A stretch of 64,000 nt of DNA from Agriotes lineatus (lineage: Eukaryota > Arthropoda > Insecta > Coleoptera > Elateridae). The position numbers and the translations under genes were made by a program. Below, one piece after another: positions 27,001 to 38,416 of the stretch (position 1 is the stretch's first letter; each line of letters opens with the position of its first letter). The stretch spans positions 19,381,200 through 19,445,199 of the forward strand of contig OW679202.1 of the NCBI GenBank assembly GCA_940337035.1, written 5' to 3'. The notes beneath the pieces are model-generated. The model was not told where the DNA came from. It made no database searches and saw nothing but the letters and a program-made list of their open reading frames with translations.

Positions 27001-29639
27001 AAAGTTGGTGGTTCTAAGACGCCAATGAAGTTAGATAAATTGAATTTTTATTCAATATAAATCCTGCAAGTTTCCTAGTTTTCCTTTCTATACTATTTTA
27101 GTTAAAATGATGGCTTCAGGGGCTTATTAGGTGCCTTATTAAATTAATAATTCCAAAAGCAGCCAGAGCGAACGGTGACGTTTAGCCGCTCTATTGGTTT
27201 TTGAAGAATTGTAAAATCATCAATATAGGGCTATTCCATACTTTACGGTGTCACATTCGGTTTGTTAGTAAGTAGAAATTCAAAGTTGGTGGTTCTAAGA
27301 CGCCAATGGAGTTAGATAAATTGAATTTTTATTCAATATAAATCCTGCAAGTTTCCTAGTTTTCCTTTCTATACTATTTTAGTTAAAATGATGGCTTCAG
27401 GGGCTTATTAGGTGCCTTATTAAATTAATAATTCCAAAAGCAGCCAGAGCGAACGGTGACGTTTAGCCGCTCTATTGGTTTTTGAAGAATTGTAAAATCA
27501 TCAATATAGGGCTATTCCATACTTTACGGTGTCACATTCGGTTTGTTAGTAAGTAGAAATTCAAAGTTGGTGGTTCTAAGACGCCAATGAAGTTAGATAA
27601 ATTGAATTTTTATTCAATATAAATCCTGCAAGTTTCCTAGTTTTCCTTTCTATACTATTTTAGTTAAAATGATGGCTTCAGGGGCTTATTAGGTGCCTTA
27701 TTAAATTAATAATTCCAAAAGCAGCCAGAGCGAACGGTGACGTTTAGCAGCTCTATTGGTTTTTGAAGAATTGTAAAATCATCAATATAGGGCTATTCCA
27801 TACTTTACGGTGTCACATTCGGTTTGTTAGTAAGTAAAAATTCAAAGTTGGTGGTTCTAAGACGCCAATAAAGTTAGATAAATTGAATTTTTATTCAATA
27901 TAAATCCTGCAAGTTTCCTAGTTTTCCTTTCTATACTATTTTAGTTAAATGATGGCTTCAGGGGCTTATTAGGTGCCTTATTAAATTAATAATTCCAAAA
28001 GCAGCCAGAGCGAACGGTGACGTTTAGCCGCTCTATTGGTTTTTGAAGAATTGTAAAATCATCAATATAGGGCTATTCCATACTTTACGGTGTCACATTC
28101 GGTTTGTTAGTAAGTAGAAATTCAAAGTTGGTGGTTCTAAGACGCCAATGGAGTTAGATAAATTGTATTTTTATTCAATATAAATCCTGCAATTTTCCTA
28201 GTTTTCCTTTCTATACTATTTTAGTTAAAATGATGGCTTCAGGGGCTTATTAGGTGCCTTATTAAATTAATAATTCCAAAAGCAGCCAGAGCGAACGGTG
28301 ACGTTTAGCAGCTCTATTGGTTTTTGAAGAATTGTAAAATCATCAATATAGGGCTATTCCATACTTTACGGTGTCACATTCGGTTTGTTAGTAAGTAGAA
28401 ATTCAAAGTTGGTGGTTCTAAGACGCCAATGAAGTTAGATAAATTGAATTTTTATTCAATATAAATCCTGCAAGTTTCCTAGTTTTCCTTTCTATACTAT
28501 TTTAGTTAAAATGATGGGTTCAGGGGCTTATTAGGTGCCTTATTAAATTAATAATTCCAAAAGCAGCCAGAGCGAACGGTGACGTTTAGCAGCTCTATTG
28601 GTTTTTGAAGAATTGTAAAATCATCAATATAGGGCTATTCCATACTTTACGGTGTCACATTCGGTTTGTTAGTAAGTAGAAATTCAAAGTTGGTGGTTCT
28701 AAGACGCCAATGAAGTTAGATAAATTGAATTTTTATTCAATATAAATCCTGCAAGTTTCCTAGTTTTCCTTTCTATACTATTTTAGTTAAAATGATGGGT
28801 TCAGGGGCTTATTAGGTGCCTTATTAAATTAATAATTCCAAAAGCAGCCAGAGCGAACGGTGACGTTTAGCAGCTCTATTGGTTTTTGAAGAATTGTAAA
28901 ATCATCAATATAGGGCTATTCCATACTTTACGGTGTCACATTCGGTTTGTTAGTAAGTAGAAATTCAAAGTTGGTTGTTCTAAGATGCCAATGGAGATAG
29001 ATAAATTGTATTTTTATTCAATATAAATCCTGGAAGTTTCCTAGTTTTCCTTTCTATACTACTTTAGTTAAAATGATGGCTTCGGGGGCTTATTAGGTGC
29101 CATATTAAATTAATATAAACCTCCAAAAGCAGCCAGAGCGAACGGTGACATCTAGCAGCTTTATTTGTGTTTGTAGAATTGGAAAATCTTCAATATAAAG
29201 CTATTCCGTTTTTTAGGGTGTCACATCCCGTTTGTTAGTACGTAGAAATTCAATGTTGGTGTTTCTAAGACGCCGATGCAGTAAAATAAATTGTATTTTT
29301 TATTCAACATAAATTATGCAAGTTTCCTAGTTTTCCTTTCTATACTATTTTAGTTAAAATGATGGCTTCAGGAACTTATTATGTGTCATATTAAATTAAT
29401 ATGAAGCTCCAAAGCAGCCAGAGCGAACGGTGACGTTTAGCAGCTCTATTGGTTTTTGAAGAATTGTAAAATCATCAATATAGGGCTATTCCATACTTTA
29501 CGGTGTCACATTCGGTTTGTTAGTAAGTAGAAATTCAAAGTTGGTGGTTCTAAGACGCCAATGGAGTTAGATAAATTGTATTTTTATTCAATATAAATCC
29601 TGCAAGTTTCCTAGTTTTCCTTTCTATACTACTTTAGTT

Positions 29640-32055
29640 AAAATGATGGCTTCAAGGGTTTATTAGGTGCGTTATTAAATTAATATAAAGCTCCAAAAGC
29701 AGCCCGAGCGAACGGTGGCGTCTAGCAGCTTTATTTGTGTTTGTAGTATTGGAAAATCTTCAATATAGGGCAATTCCATACTTTACGGTGTCACATTCAA
29801 TTTGTTAGTAATAGAAATTCAAAGTTGGTGGTTCTAAGACGCCGATGGAGTTAGATAAATTGTATTTTTATTCAATATAAATTATGCAAGTTCCCTAGTT
29901 TTCCTTTCTATACTATTTTAGTTAAAATGATGGCTTCTAGAGCTTATTAGGTGCCTTATTAAATTAGTATGAAGCTCCAAAAGCAGCCAGAGCGAACGGT
30001 GACGTTTAGCAGCTCTATTTGTTTATGAAGAAATGTAAAATCATCAATATAGGGCTATTCCATACTTTACGGTGTCACATTCGGTTTGTTAGTAAGTAGA
30101 AATTCAAAGTTGGTGGTTCTAAAACGCCGATGGGGTTAGATAAATTGTATTTTTATTCAATATAAATCCTGCAACTTCCCTAGCTTTCCTTTCTATACTA
30201 TTTTATTTAAAATAATGGTTTCAGGGGTTTATTAGGTGCCTTAATAAATTAATATAAAGCTCCAAAAGCAGCCAGAGCGAACAGTGACGTCTAGCAGCTT
30301 TATTTGTGTTTGTAGAATTAGAAAATGGAGAATATAAAGCTATTCCATTTTTTAGGATGTCTCATTCGGTTTGTTAGAACCTAGACATTCAAAGCTGGTG
30401 GTTCTAAGACGCCGATGGAGTTAGATAAAAGTATATTTTATATTCAATATAAATCCTGCAAGTTTACTCGTTTTCTTTTCTATTCTATTTTAGTTAAAAT
30501 GATGGCTTCGGGAGCTTATTAGGTGCCTTAATAAATTAATATGAGTCTCCAAAAGCAGCCAGAGCGAACGGTGACGTTTAGCAGCTTTATTTGTGTGTGT
30601 AGAATTGGAAAATCGTTAATGTATAACTATTCCATTTATTTAAGGTGTCACATTCGGTCCGTTAGAACCTAGAAATTCAAAGTTGGTGGTTCTAAGACGC
30701 CGATGAAGTTAGATAAATTGTATTTTTTATTCAATATAAATCCTGCAAGTTTCCTTGTTTTTCTTTCTATACTATTTTAGATAAAATAATGGCTTCAGGA
30801 GCTTTTTAATGGCACCTAATAAGCTCCTGAACCCATTATTATATATTAATATAAAGCTTCTAATGCAGCCAGAGCGAAAGGTAATGTTTAGCAGCTCTAT
30901 TTGTTTTTGAAGAATTGTAAAATCATCAACATAGAGCTATTCCATACTTTACGGTGTCACATTCGGTTTGTTAGTACGTAGAAATTAAAAGTTGGTGGTT
31001 CTAAGACGCCGATGGAGTTAGATAAATTGTATTTTTTATTCAATGTAAATCCTGCAAGTTCCCTAGCTTTCCTTTCTATACTATTTTAGTTAAAATAATG
31101 GCTTCTGGAGCTTATTAGGTGCCGTATTAAATTAATATGAAGCTCCAAAAGCAGCCAGAGCGAACGGTGACGTTTAGCAGCTTTATTTGTGTTTGTAGAA
31201 TAATAAAATCATCAATATAAAGGTATTCCATACTTTACGGTGTCACATCCAGTCTGCTAGAACCTAGAAATTCAAAGTTGGTTGGTTTAAGATGCCGATG
31301 GAGTTAGATAAATTGTATTTCTTATTCAATATGAATCCTGAAAGTTTCCTAGTTTTAATTTCTATAATATTTTAGTTAAAATGATGGGTTCTGGAGCCTT
31401 ATTAGGTGCCTTATTAAATTAATATGAAGCTTCTAAATCAGCCAGAGCGAACGGTAACGTTTAGCAGCTCTATTTGTTTTTGAAGAATTGTAAAATCATT
31501 AGTATAGATCTATTTCATACTTTACGGTGTCACATTCATTTTGTTAGTATGTAGAGGTGAAAGGGTTGGTGGTTCTAGGACGCCGATGGGGTTAGATAAA
31601 TTGTATTTTTTATTCAATGTAAATCCTGCAAGTTCTCTAGCTGTCCTTTCTATACTATTTTAGTTAAAAAAATGGCTTCAGGAATTTATTAGGTGACGTA
31701 TTAAATTAATAGAAAGCTCCAAAAACAGCCATAGCGAACGGTGACGTTTAGCAGCTTTATTTGTGTTTGTAGAATTGGAAAATCATCAATGTAAAGCTAT
31801 TTCATACTTTACGGTGTCACATCCGGTTTGTTAGAATCTAGAAATTCAAAGTTGGTGGTTCTAAGACGCTGATGGAGTTAGATAAATTGTACTTTTTATA
31901 CAATATAAATCCTGCAGGTTCCCTAGCTTTCATTTCTACATTATTTTAGTTAAAATAATGATTTCAGGAGCTTATTAGGTGCCGCATTAAATTAATATGG
32001 AGCTCCAAAAGCAGCCAGAGCGAACGGTGACGTTTAGCAGCTTTATTTGTGTTTT
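29640..32055. repeat. Degenerate right border of the satellite array
   Basis: From about 29,640 monomers still align head-to-tail but carry many private substitutions and small indels (for example around 30,300-30,370, 30,600-30,660 and 31,500-31,560), unlike the near-identical interior. At 30,785-30,840 one monomer contains a local inversion-duplication: its start (aataatggcttcagg) is followed within about 25 bases by the reverse complement of the same segment (30,811-30,840). Array edges that escape homogenisation typically look like this under unequal-exchange models. Confidence 0.92.
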
Positions 32056-32213
32056 AGAACCACCAATTTTGAATTTCTAGGTCGTATTAAACCGAATGTG
32101 ACACCGTAAAGTATGGCATAGCTTTATATTGATGATTTTCCAATTATACAAATACAAATAAAGCTGCTAAACGTCACCGTCCGCTCTGGCTGCTTTTGAA
32201 GCTTCTTATTAAT
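32056..32213 (-). repeat. Inverted terminal satellite monomer fragment
   Basis: The last plus-orientation monomer breaks off at about 32,055, and the next about 158 bases are satellite in reverse complement. They read agaaccaccaa, then the complements of the conserved cggtgtcacattcgg and cggtgacgtttagcag blocks, ending near 32,213. The plus copy at about 32,001-32,053 and the minus copy at about 32,148-32,206 can pair as a hairpin arm with a loop of about 95 nt. Beyond this point no satellite sequence remains. Confidence 0.93.
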
Positions 32214-34120
32214 TTTACTGGTCTACAGTACCAGATCGACAAAAATTGGTACCCTCTGGTGTTAAGTGTAAATTGAAGATGCCTCCTGTGCCCGTAGACT
32301 TTTTAAATTAGATAATTCGAGCAATATTGACAAAGTATGTCTTGACCATATGAAATAACTTACAATACGTTTTCATATTTTTTGTGTTTACCTAGTTTTG
32401 ATTCTTTACTTAAGATGTGCTTGGATACAATAAATTTTTTGTGTTTTTTTTTAATTTTAATGCGTATTATTTGTTTTGATAGCATGAAGTTTTTGTACTT
32501 AATTACTAATATTTTTGAAGTACAAAAAAATTTCATTAATATGGACGGACTAAATTTTTTATACGATAAAATATTTTTTAGCGTTCCCAACCTACGACTA
32601 GTTCATTTTAAGTCTTAGCAATACTACAAAAATGAAAATTTAATTGATAATTTTTTATTCAGTAAAATTTCCCCTAATATGAGAATGGCCTATATAATCA
32701 TGAAACTCTTAATTACCATATAACGGTGTCAGCCAAAAAAAAAAAAATTACTATTTTATAAATTTGGAAATTAGTTTCTATGAGTACTTTTTAACAACAC
32801 CTCGTAAAGTAAGATCATTAAACGCCAGAATACAAATATTGAAGGTGTCAAATAAGATTTATTATATATTTGCATATTTATTTAGAAGTTTGCTCTATTA
32901 CACGTTTAATAAAAACTGTGTGAAGCTGTGGAAAACAAATCTTTAGATTTTTAGCGTAGTATATCATTTAATAAGTATTTCCTACAAGTTTACTTCTTGT
33001 TTCATTGCACGTTTAAACAGTAGTTACATAATTGCACAAATACGCTTCTTTTATCCACATTTAATATGGCTTGTTATAACAACGAAATATAACATTTATT
33101 GTAAGATATGTTCAAAGCGTCTCCAGGATACGAACGAACTGCATAGCCTGTTTCCCATTTGTTTTCTTGGAAATATTCTTATTATGAGCGCCTTTTAATA
33201 TTTCTGTAACTGAACTGTAGTAATTATGGTATATAATAAACCTTAACAACGTAGATTGGTCTTTAAAAACGAATTATTTCAGTTGCTTGTAGGTCTGTAT
33301 TTAATATTAAATTAAAATAAATACACGTAGTACTTGCAGCAAAATGTGTGTTTAAAAATTTAGCTGCGTAAGCAAATATTTAGTTCTGAAATCTTGTAAA
33401 CCTTTAAAAAATTTCGTGATGGTGAATAACTTCTAAACTATAACGTGAGTGGATTTTTAAAGCTAACTATTAATAAGAATTTTAAAATTAGTAATGACTA
33501 AATGTATTGCTTTGGCATTGTGAAAGAAAGTAAGTTATACTGCTGTCATCTTAAATGCTTTCCTACAGTTACCCCTGAAAAATCTAAAGCTTACTAATAG
33601 TTTTTGAGCGCGGCAGTAAATTAATTCAATTACAAAATCTAATATTTTAATTAGGTAATGTTCTGAACATTTCAAGGTCACTAATTTTTACTTCCTTTGT
33701 ATAAAAGACGAAGAAAGTAGCGCAATCACGAAAAAAAATCACATTTCGAGAATTCTTTAGACCTTTAAAAACTACACTTTTTACAATTTTAAAGATGTTG
33801 GGTCGCCTTGAATTTCTAATTTTTCATGTGAACTTATCATGTAAATTCACAAAATTGGTTTTCCACTTCTAAGTTAAATCATAATAATTGTTGGCCGTGT
33901 TATAGAAAGAAACAAAACAAACACCTTGTATGATTACTATATTGTTTTATATCATTTTTAATCAGCAGTCTATTTAGTAATGTAATCGGGCCTAATAAAT
34001 TGTAAAGTCGTTTTTGAGTTTATAAAGAACATAAACTGTTCCGTCGTCGCGTATATTTTACCATTGCCCTTTGCTTCTTGAGTTGATAATTTGACGGCGA
34101 CCTTACGGAGGACAAATATT
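32214..34120. other. AT-rich spacer, no gene seen
   Basis: The stretch is very AT-rich with only short chance reading frames. The longest, on both strands around 32,360-32,620 and 32,764-32,946, are lysine/isoleucine/phenylalanine-rich, overlap antiparallel, and resemble translated AT-rich noise. No splice-bounded exon, repeat end or RNA gene was recognised. Confidence 0.6.
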
Positions 34121-34124
34121 TATA

Positions 34125-34351
34125 CCGGGTGTCCGTGTCCGTTCTCAAACTCCAACATAGGAATTTAACATTGAATTGAACGTTTTTGCTGACCCCTACT
34201 CGCCAATTAAAGAAAGATTAAGTTATTTCGCATTAAATGATACTAATAATAGTAATATTTACTTCTGCGGTATAAAAATAATGACAAAACACCTAAAAAT
34301 CAAATCCACAGTTTTGATTACCTATGTTCGACTTTGAGAATGGACACCCGG
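34125..34351. mobile_element. 227-bp MITE, Tc1/mariner type
   Basis: It is a short non-coding element bounded by ccgggtgtcc at the left and ggacacccgg at the right, flanked on both sides by TATA (34,121-34,124 and 34,352-34,355), which fits a TA target duplication. The inverted similarity continues inward about 33 bp (ttctcaaa and aacatagg on the left; cctatgtt and tttgagaa on the right), with a 6-bp indel between the arms. There is no coding capacity, so movement would need transposase from elsewhere. Superfamily is inferred from TA and ends only. Confidence 0.8.
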
Positions 34352-34826
34352 TATATATTTGAATAATAATCATGCTGTCCAGTTTTTGCATTTTTTTGTG
34401 ACAGAAGAAACATTGTTGATTTTGGTGTTAGTGCGTGAGTTGTCACAGGACTTTAAAAAATGGTATTGGATTGATTTATAACTTTTAGAAAATAGATCTC
34501 CTAGGTCTAGCTGCCAATTCGATATCAAGAATCCAAGGTAAGGATGGCTTGTTAATTAGTAGACATATAGAACAATAGGTCTTTCTAACTTGTATTTTGA
34601 TCATTAGAACGTTTCATAAACAAAGAATAAACTTTCTAACCAGCAACGAGAAGATTAAAACATGAGACAAATAATGTCAGTGATTAGAATACACGTACAG
34701 ACCGCAGTACGCATATTAAGTAATTACATCAGAACTATATAAAACTAATATTTGTATTTTACTTTTAACGGGCAGGTTCCAAAAATTATAACTGATGTGT
34801 ACCTATTCTACTTTATATATATATAT

Positions 34827-35370
34827 TGTTACGTTCTTAACGTTCGGGCTATTTAAAATTATACGTCAAACATGGGTTCAAATATTTATTTACACTATTG
34901 GATTAATTATTACGATTATTGTTATTTACAAGCACTAACGAACTATCAAGCAGATTACAAATTACATTTAAACTACGGCACTATTTCTAACCACTATTAT
35001 TATTTATTTATATCACTCTTAAACACTAACGATGTATTTCTACTGCATACGGATTTATTTATTTCACGCGTTTTATTTATCTGGGAGCTCGCCGCTCTGA
35101 TGTTGAATTCGAACTGCCCTACAGGTCTGAAGGCCGCGCTTTTATATTTCACTGGGGAGATTCCAGAATCCTCGCGAATGCACTCCGGCATTCGCAGGTG
35201 TTGTTCTCGTAAGCGAGCGTGAGTCATTCAGTACACCTGGTTCTAGGGCGCTTCCCGAGCATTCGACCGCTGTGACTCATATTTCTGCAGCCGCCTCGAG
35301 AAGCTCTGGAACGCTCGCGTATTAATCGCCAAGGCTGCTGACTCATCCATCCCTCGGCCCTCAGGATCGT

Positions 35371-35374
<4 letters not shown>
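34827..35374 (-). mobile_element. Solo LTR, Gypsy-like (548 bp)
   Basis: The segment starts tgttacg and ends cgtaaca, the TG...CA boundaries of a long terminal repeat, and sits inside an (AT)n tract that supplies the flanking duplication (atat on both sides). It is more GC-rich than its surroundings. Read on the minus strand it has a TATA-box-like atataaaag (plus 35,139-35,147) followed by GC-rich sequence, then AATAAA-like runs, the usual U3-R-U5 order. No gag or pol and no second LTR lie nearby, so it is most likely a solo LTR left by recombination. Gypsy assignment rests on the TGTTACG ends and promoter layout and is not proven. Confidence 0.75.

Positions 35375-35411
<37 letters not shown>
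35375..35411. repeat. (AT)n microsatellite
   Basis: The tract is 37 bp of uninterrupted alternating A and T directly abutting the right end of the solo LTR. A shorter AT run abuts the left end. It is the insertion target of the LTR element. Confidence 0.95.
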
Positions 35412-35416
<5 letters not shown>

Positions 35417-36202
35417 TAAAATGTTATTTCTTGACTGGGACAGGGGTTTGGAATAACTCCAATCTCAGTGCTACGCACAGGTACCAAGCTTTAATGGTTA
35501 GATTGAAATAAAACCACTTGTATGTATCGCCTGACGTTTCGTATATTTATTTTTATACTTTTTCAAAGGCTATGGACAAAATTTACAAATAAGCAACGTT
35601 GTTATAAAAATTATTGAAAGTGCAGGTCTTACCTAACAACTTGTGGAAACCAAAACACATGTTTTTTCAATGACATGTGACGATATTCAAATTTGAACAA
35701 ATTCATAAAAAGGGCAGTAAAATTTGATTTACAATAATTTTATTAACTATTTGGCCAACATGGCCGTCAATTAGATAAAAATCGTGACATTGAAAGTTAT
35801 TTCTAAGCAAGCAGCAACAGGTGTCCGAAAAGTTGTTAGAAACGGGCATGCGCGGAGCGCAAGGCGTCCAAATGTTACGAGGGACGTTCAAAATGGAAAT
35901 GACCAATTAGCTTGTGCAATGCAATCTAACATGAGAATAGTAAAGAAAAACGACGACAAGGGTTATGTCTGAAGGTTATAAAAGGTGGAACTACAAAAAG
36001 AGTCCTAATTGAGCACCTAACTTGTAAGTCTACCAGGGGAAAAAAGACAACTGAGAAAATATGGAGGAGAAAAGACCCTAAATAGATCTAAATATAACTA
36101 AATTGATTGTGGGACCGTATTGAGTTTATTAAAAAAATTTTATTATTAAAGAATTAGTAATAGAATTGGGGCAGTAAAAAAAATATTATAAGATAGAAGT
36201 AG
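35412..36202. other. Non-coding 3' part and flank of the Penelope-like element
   Basis: This stretch lies between the (AT)n tract and the RT/endonuclease stop. Apart from the hammerhead-like motif I see only short chance frames (for example 35,784-35,972 plus and 35,703-35,906 minus, antiparallel to each other). The exact 3' end of the retroelement could not be placed: no clear target duplication or terminal copy is visible. Confidence 0.5.
35519..35576 (-). other. Degenerate hammerhead-ribozyme-like motif of a Penelope-like element
   Basis: Read on the minus strand this stretch holds ctttgaaaaagtata, an A/T loop, then tatacgaaacgtcagg. The gtata/tatac arms form a stem followed by GAAA and a GTC triplet, the arrangement of the hammerhead ribozymes known from Penelope-like elements. 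The first conserved core box (CUGANGA) is not intact (ctttgaa instead), so self-cleavage is unlikely. It lies downstream of the element's coding region on the same strand, in keeping with a terminal repeat of the element. Assignment is by pattern only. Confidence 0.45.
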
Positions 36203-38157
36203 CTACCCATTGGGCTTTCTCGGTTGGAGAAATTCTAAGGAGAAATCATTGTTGGACATGGCTAACAAAAGGTGGTAGGAGACACTAAGATGATCAATGT
36301 CAGTATTTGAATTTAAGGTATATAATAATATGGGTTTATTTATTTCAATGAAATACATAAATACATAAATGAAATACATAAATGTCTGTATAAGCCTATT
36401 GTTGAACATTACGGTATTATTTGTACCAAAAATGTGGCACATTTCGATGAAAGTGCGGTGGCTAGAATTTGGTTCAATAGTAATAATTTTTGTATTTTCA
36501 AAATCCATACAATGACCAGTGCTGTTGACATGTCCAGCAAGGGCGCAGGCTTTGGGTTTAAGACGAGAGTCGCTTTTATGCTGAATAATTCTTGATTTCA
36601 ACCTCTGAGAAGTTTGACCAATATACGTAGAAGGACAACCACTACAGTTTATCTGATAGACGGCATTAGGGGTTAGGAGAGCCGGAGTTTTATCCTTTAA
36701 TTTTGAGAAACAATCTTTTATGATATGATGGTGTTTGTCCGCAATGATAATATGATCGAACTTACGAAAGACCTGTTTAATTATATGAGAAAGTCCTTGG
36801 ACGTAAATGAGACTTTTGTAAAGTGGAGGTTTATCATTTATATTATTATCAGAATTTTCTGGTGGAATGATCCTGCCCTTGGGGGTGGAGTATAAGATAG
36901 AATTTAATAAAGAAATAGGATAATTATTTAATTTAAGAGTATTAATTAATTTATTGAGGTTAACTGCGTGAAAATCCGGATGCGAGATCGTTAAGATTCT
37001 GTGCTTGAGCCCTTTCACTACATTCAACTTATGTCGAATGTTGTGTATAGAATGGAAATTCAGATAACGGCCAGAACTGGTTGGTTTAACATACCAATCC
37101 AGTTTAATAGTGTTGGAATTCGTTCTGATGACCAGAGTGTCCAGAAAGGGGACCGACCTATCCTTTTCTCTTTCCACTGTAAATTGGATGTGAGGGTTGA
37201 AACCATTGAAAACACTCAGCACATTGGCAACGTCGTCGACCGGTACTGCACAAACTAGATCATCAACATACTGGTAAAGAAACGGAAATTGAAAAGCCAG
37301 CTTGGGAATGCTTTCCTTTATGATGGTATTGACTATGATTTCGGCCAAAATGGGGGAAAGAGTTGAGCCCATTGCGGATCCAAAGATTTGTTTATAAAAA
37401 TTATTATTGAAGGAAAATATGTTGAGTCAAAGATGAATTTAAGAAGGTTAATAAACTGTGATTTGTGTATACTAGTTAGTGGTTCTATTAAGTTCCAATT
37501 GGTTTCAACAACCTGTATAACCAAATCTACAGGGATATTGGTGAAAAAAGAAACCACATCTAGTGAAATAATCTCGTAATCAGGTGGTAATTGAAAATTA
37601 TTAATTTTTTCGCTGAAGGCGAAACTATCTTTGATACGAAAACTATTATATTCATTAAAGGCTTGCCCTAAAATCTCTGCCAGATATTTGGACAGTTTTC
37701 TATCTGGAGATTGTGTCGAGGACACAATGGGTCGACAAGGTGTATCGGGTTTGTGTATTTTGGGTAAACCATACAATTTAGGAGAAACCGAATTATTACA
37801 ATTTAGGAGAAACCGAATTATGACAAATTAAGCGTTTATATGTGGGGTTATCTATGTAATTATTATTATGTAAATTTCTGATAAACTTTTTATTCCTAGT
37901 CTCAATAGACGTTGTGGGATCCTTTTTTAAGGGTTGATAAACCTGGTTATCTTGCAAAAGGGTCTGCATTTTGGAGATGTAATCATCCCGCTCTAAGGCT
38001 ACAGTGACATTGCCCTTGTCTGATGGTAAAATTACAACATTCGGATTGTTTTTAAGAAAGATGTTGCATTTCTTTTCAATAGAAGATAAAGGATTATTTG
38101 TATCATAAAAATACAGGTAGTCAGGTGAGCATTTGAGAAGACATGTTTTTCGTCATT
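36203..38157 (-). pseudogene. Penelope-like retroelement RT / GIY-YIG endonuclease, broken
   Basis: This encodes the reverse transcriptase and endonuclease of a Penelope-like element in at least three pieces. The upstream piece (about 37,826-38,157) reads into VVILPSDKGNVTV, the first conserved RT region. The next (37,333-37,776) has YGLPKIHKPD. The last (36,203-37,405 including a pre-ATG extension) has IFGSAMGS, the catalytic YVDD (residues 35-38 of the frame starting at 37,372) and a C-terminal GIY-YIG nuclease: VYQINCSGC then YIGQT, with a CxxC pair and a late glutamate as in this family. A 25-bp direct tandem duplication (37,775-37,799 and 37,800-37,824) breaks the frame. A single-base indel in an A/T run at about 37,411-37,418 shifts it again. 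A TGA near 38,158 ends similarity upstream. The element is dead at protein level. The extreme C-terminus after FNNR is probably out of true sequence. Confidence 0.9.
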
Positions 38158-38224
38158 TAGAGACCCTTAAACTTGGAGATCTGAAGCAATCTCGGAAGGA
38201 GATTATTTCACAATTACAGTACTT

Positions 38225-38374
38225 CTTTCGTCTTTCAGACGAGGAAAGTAAAAACGAAATTATGGCGTTTTGTTTTGTTGGTATTAATTAATCTACGAGA
38301 AATTAAGATATATTTTTAAAATTTATAAAAACAAAACGGCGATAAACTGCTGTTATTTTTCTCAAAGACGAAAG
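38225..38374. repeat. Imperfect fold-back repeat, about 150 bp
   Basis: The left side ctttcgtctttcaga mirrors the right side tctcaaagacgaaag, and inside them cgttttgtttt mirrors aaaacaaaacg. The segment can fold into an imperfect hairpin. It has no coding content and no clear target duplication; it may be a small MITE or a chance dyad in AT-rich DNA. Confidence 0.45.
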
Positions 38375-38416
38375 TGTGGAAATGAAATGGCAAAGTAAAT
38401 TAATATTTCTAATGTA

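Larger units (their letters stand above)
1..32055. repeat. Satellite DNA array, 281-286 bp monomer
   Basis: The stretch is a continuous head-to-tail tandem array. Counting from the recurring start aatgatggcttcagg, the first units begin at 1, 287, 573 and 859, exactly 286 bp apart. From about 2,003 a 281-bp form dominates: one T is lost in the gcctttatt run and a short taataattcc segment replaces taatataaagctcc. About 114 monomers fit. The core around cgaacggtgacgtttagcag and the block around ctttacggtgtcacattcgg are almost invariant. No transposon interrupts the array and no long open frame occurs on either strand. Length and homogeneity suggest centromeric or pericentromeric heterochromatin, which is an inference. 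I do not recognise the family by name, and I see no CENP-B-box-like match. Confidence 0.98.

Noticed and set aside
1..32055. CENP-B-box match in the satellite monomer
   Set aside because: I looked for TTCG followed at the right spacing by A and CGGG on both strands. The nearest candidates (ttcggtttg, gttcgctctgg) fail at the required positions.
1..32055. CRISPR array, because of regular repetition
   Set aside because: The whole unit is repeated with no unique spacers and is 281-286 bp long. This is satellite DNA in a eukaryote.
32764..32946. Weak similarity between 32,790-32,812 (tactttttaacaacacctcg) and 52,610-52,630 (actttacaacgacacctcg)
   Set aside because: The match is too short and interrupted, and flanks do not align well. 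It could be a very old repeat but cannot be supported.
34872..35222. 116-codon plus frame inside the solo LTR
   Set aside because: It reads against the inferred LTR direction, has tyrosine/asparagine-rich low-complexity content, and lies within non-coding LTR sequence.
38156..38290. Open plus stretch upstream of the Penelope RT (LKLGDLKQSRKEI)
   Set aside because: Short, no motif, and it overlaps the fold-back repeat; there is no start or splice context.
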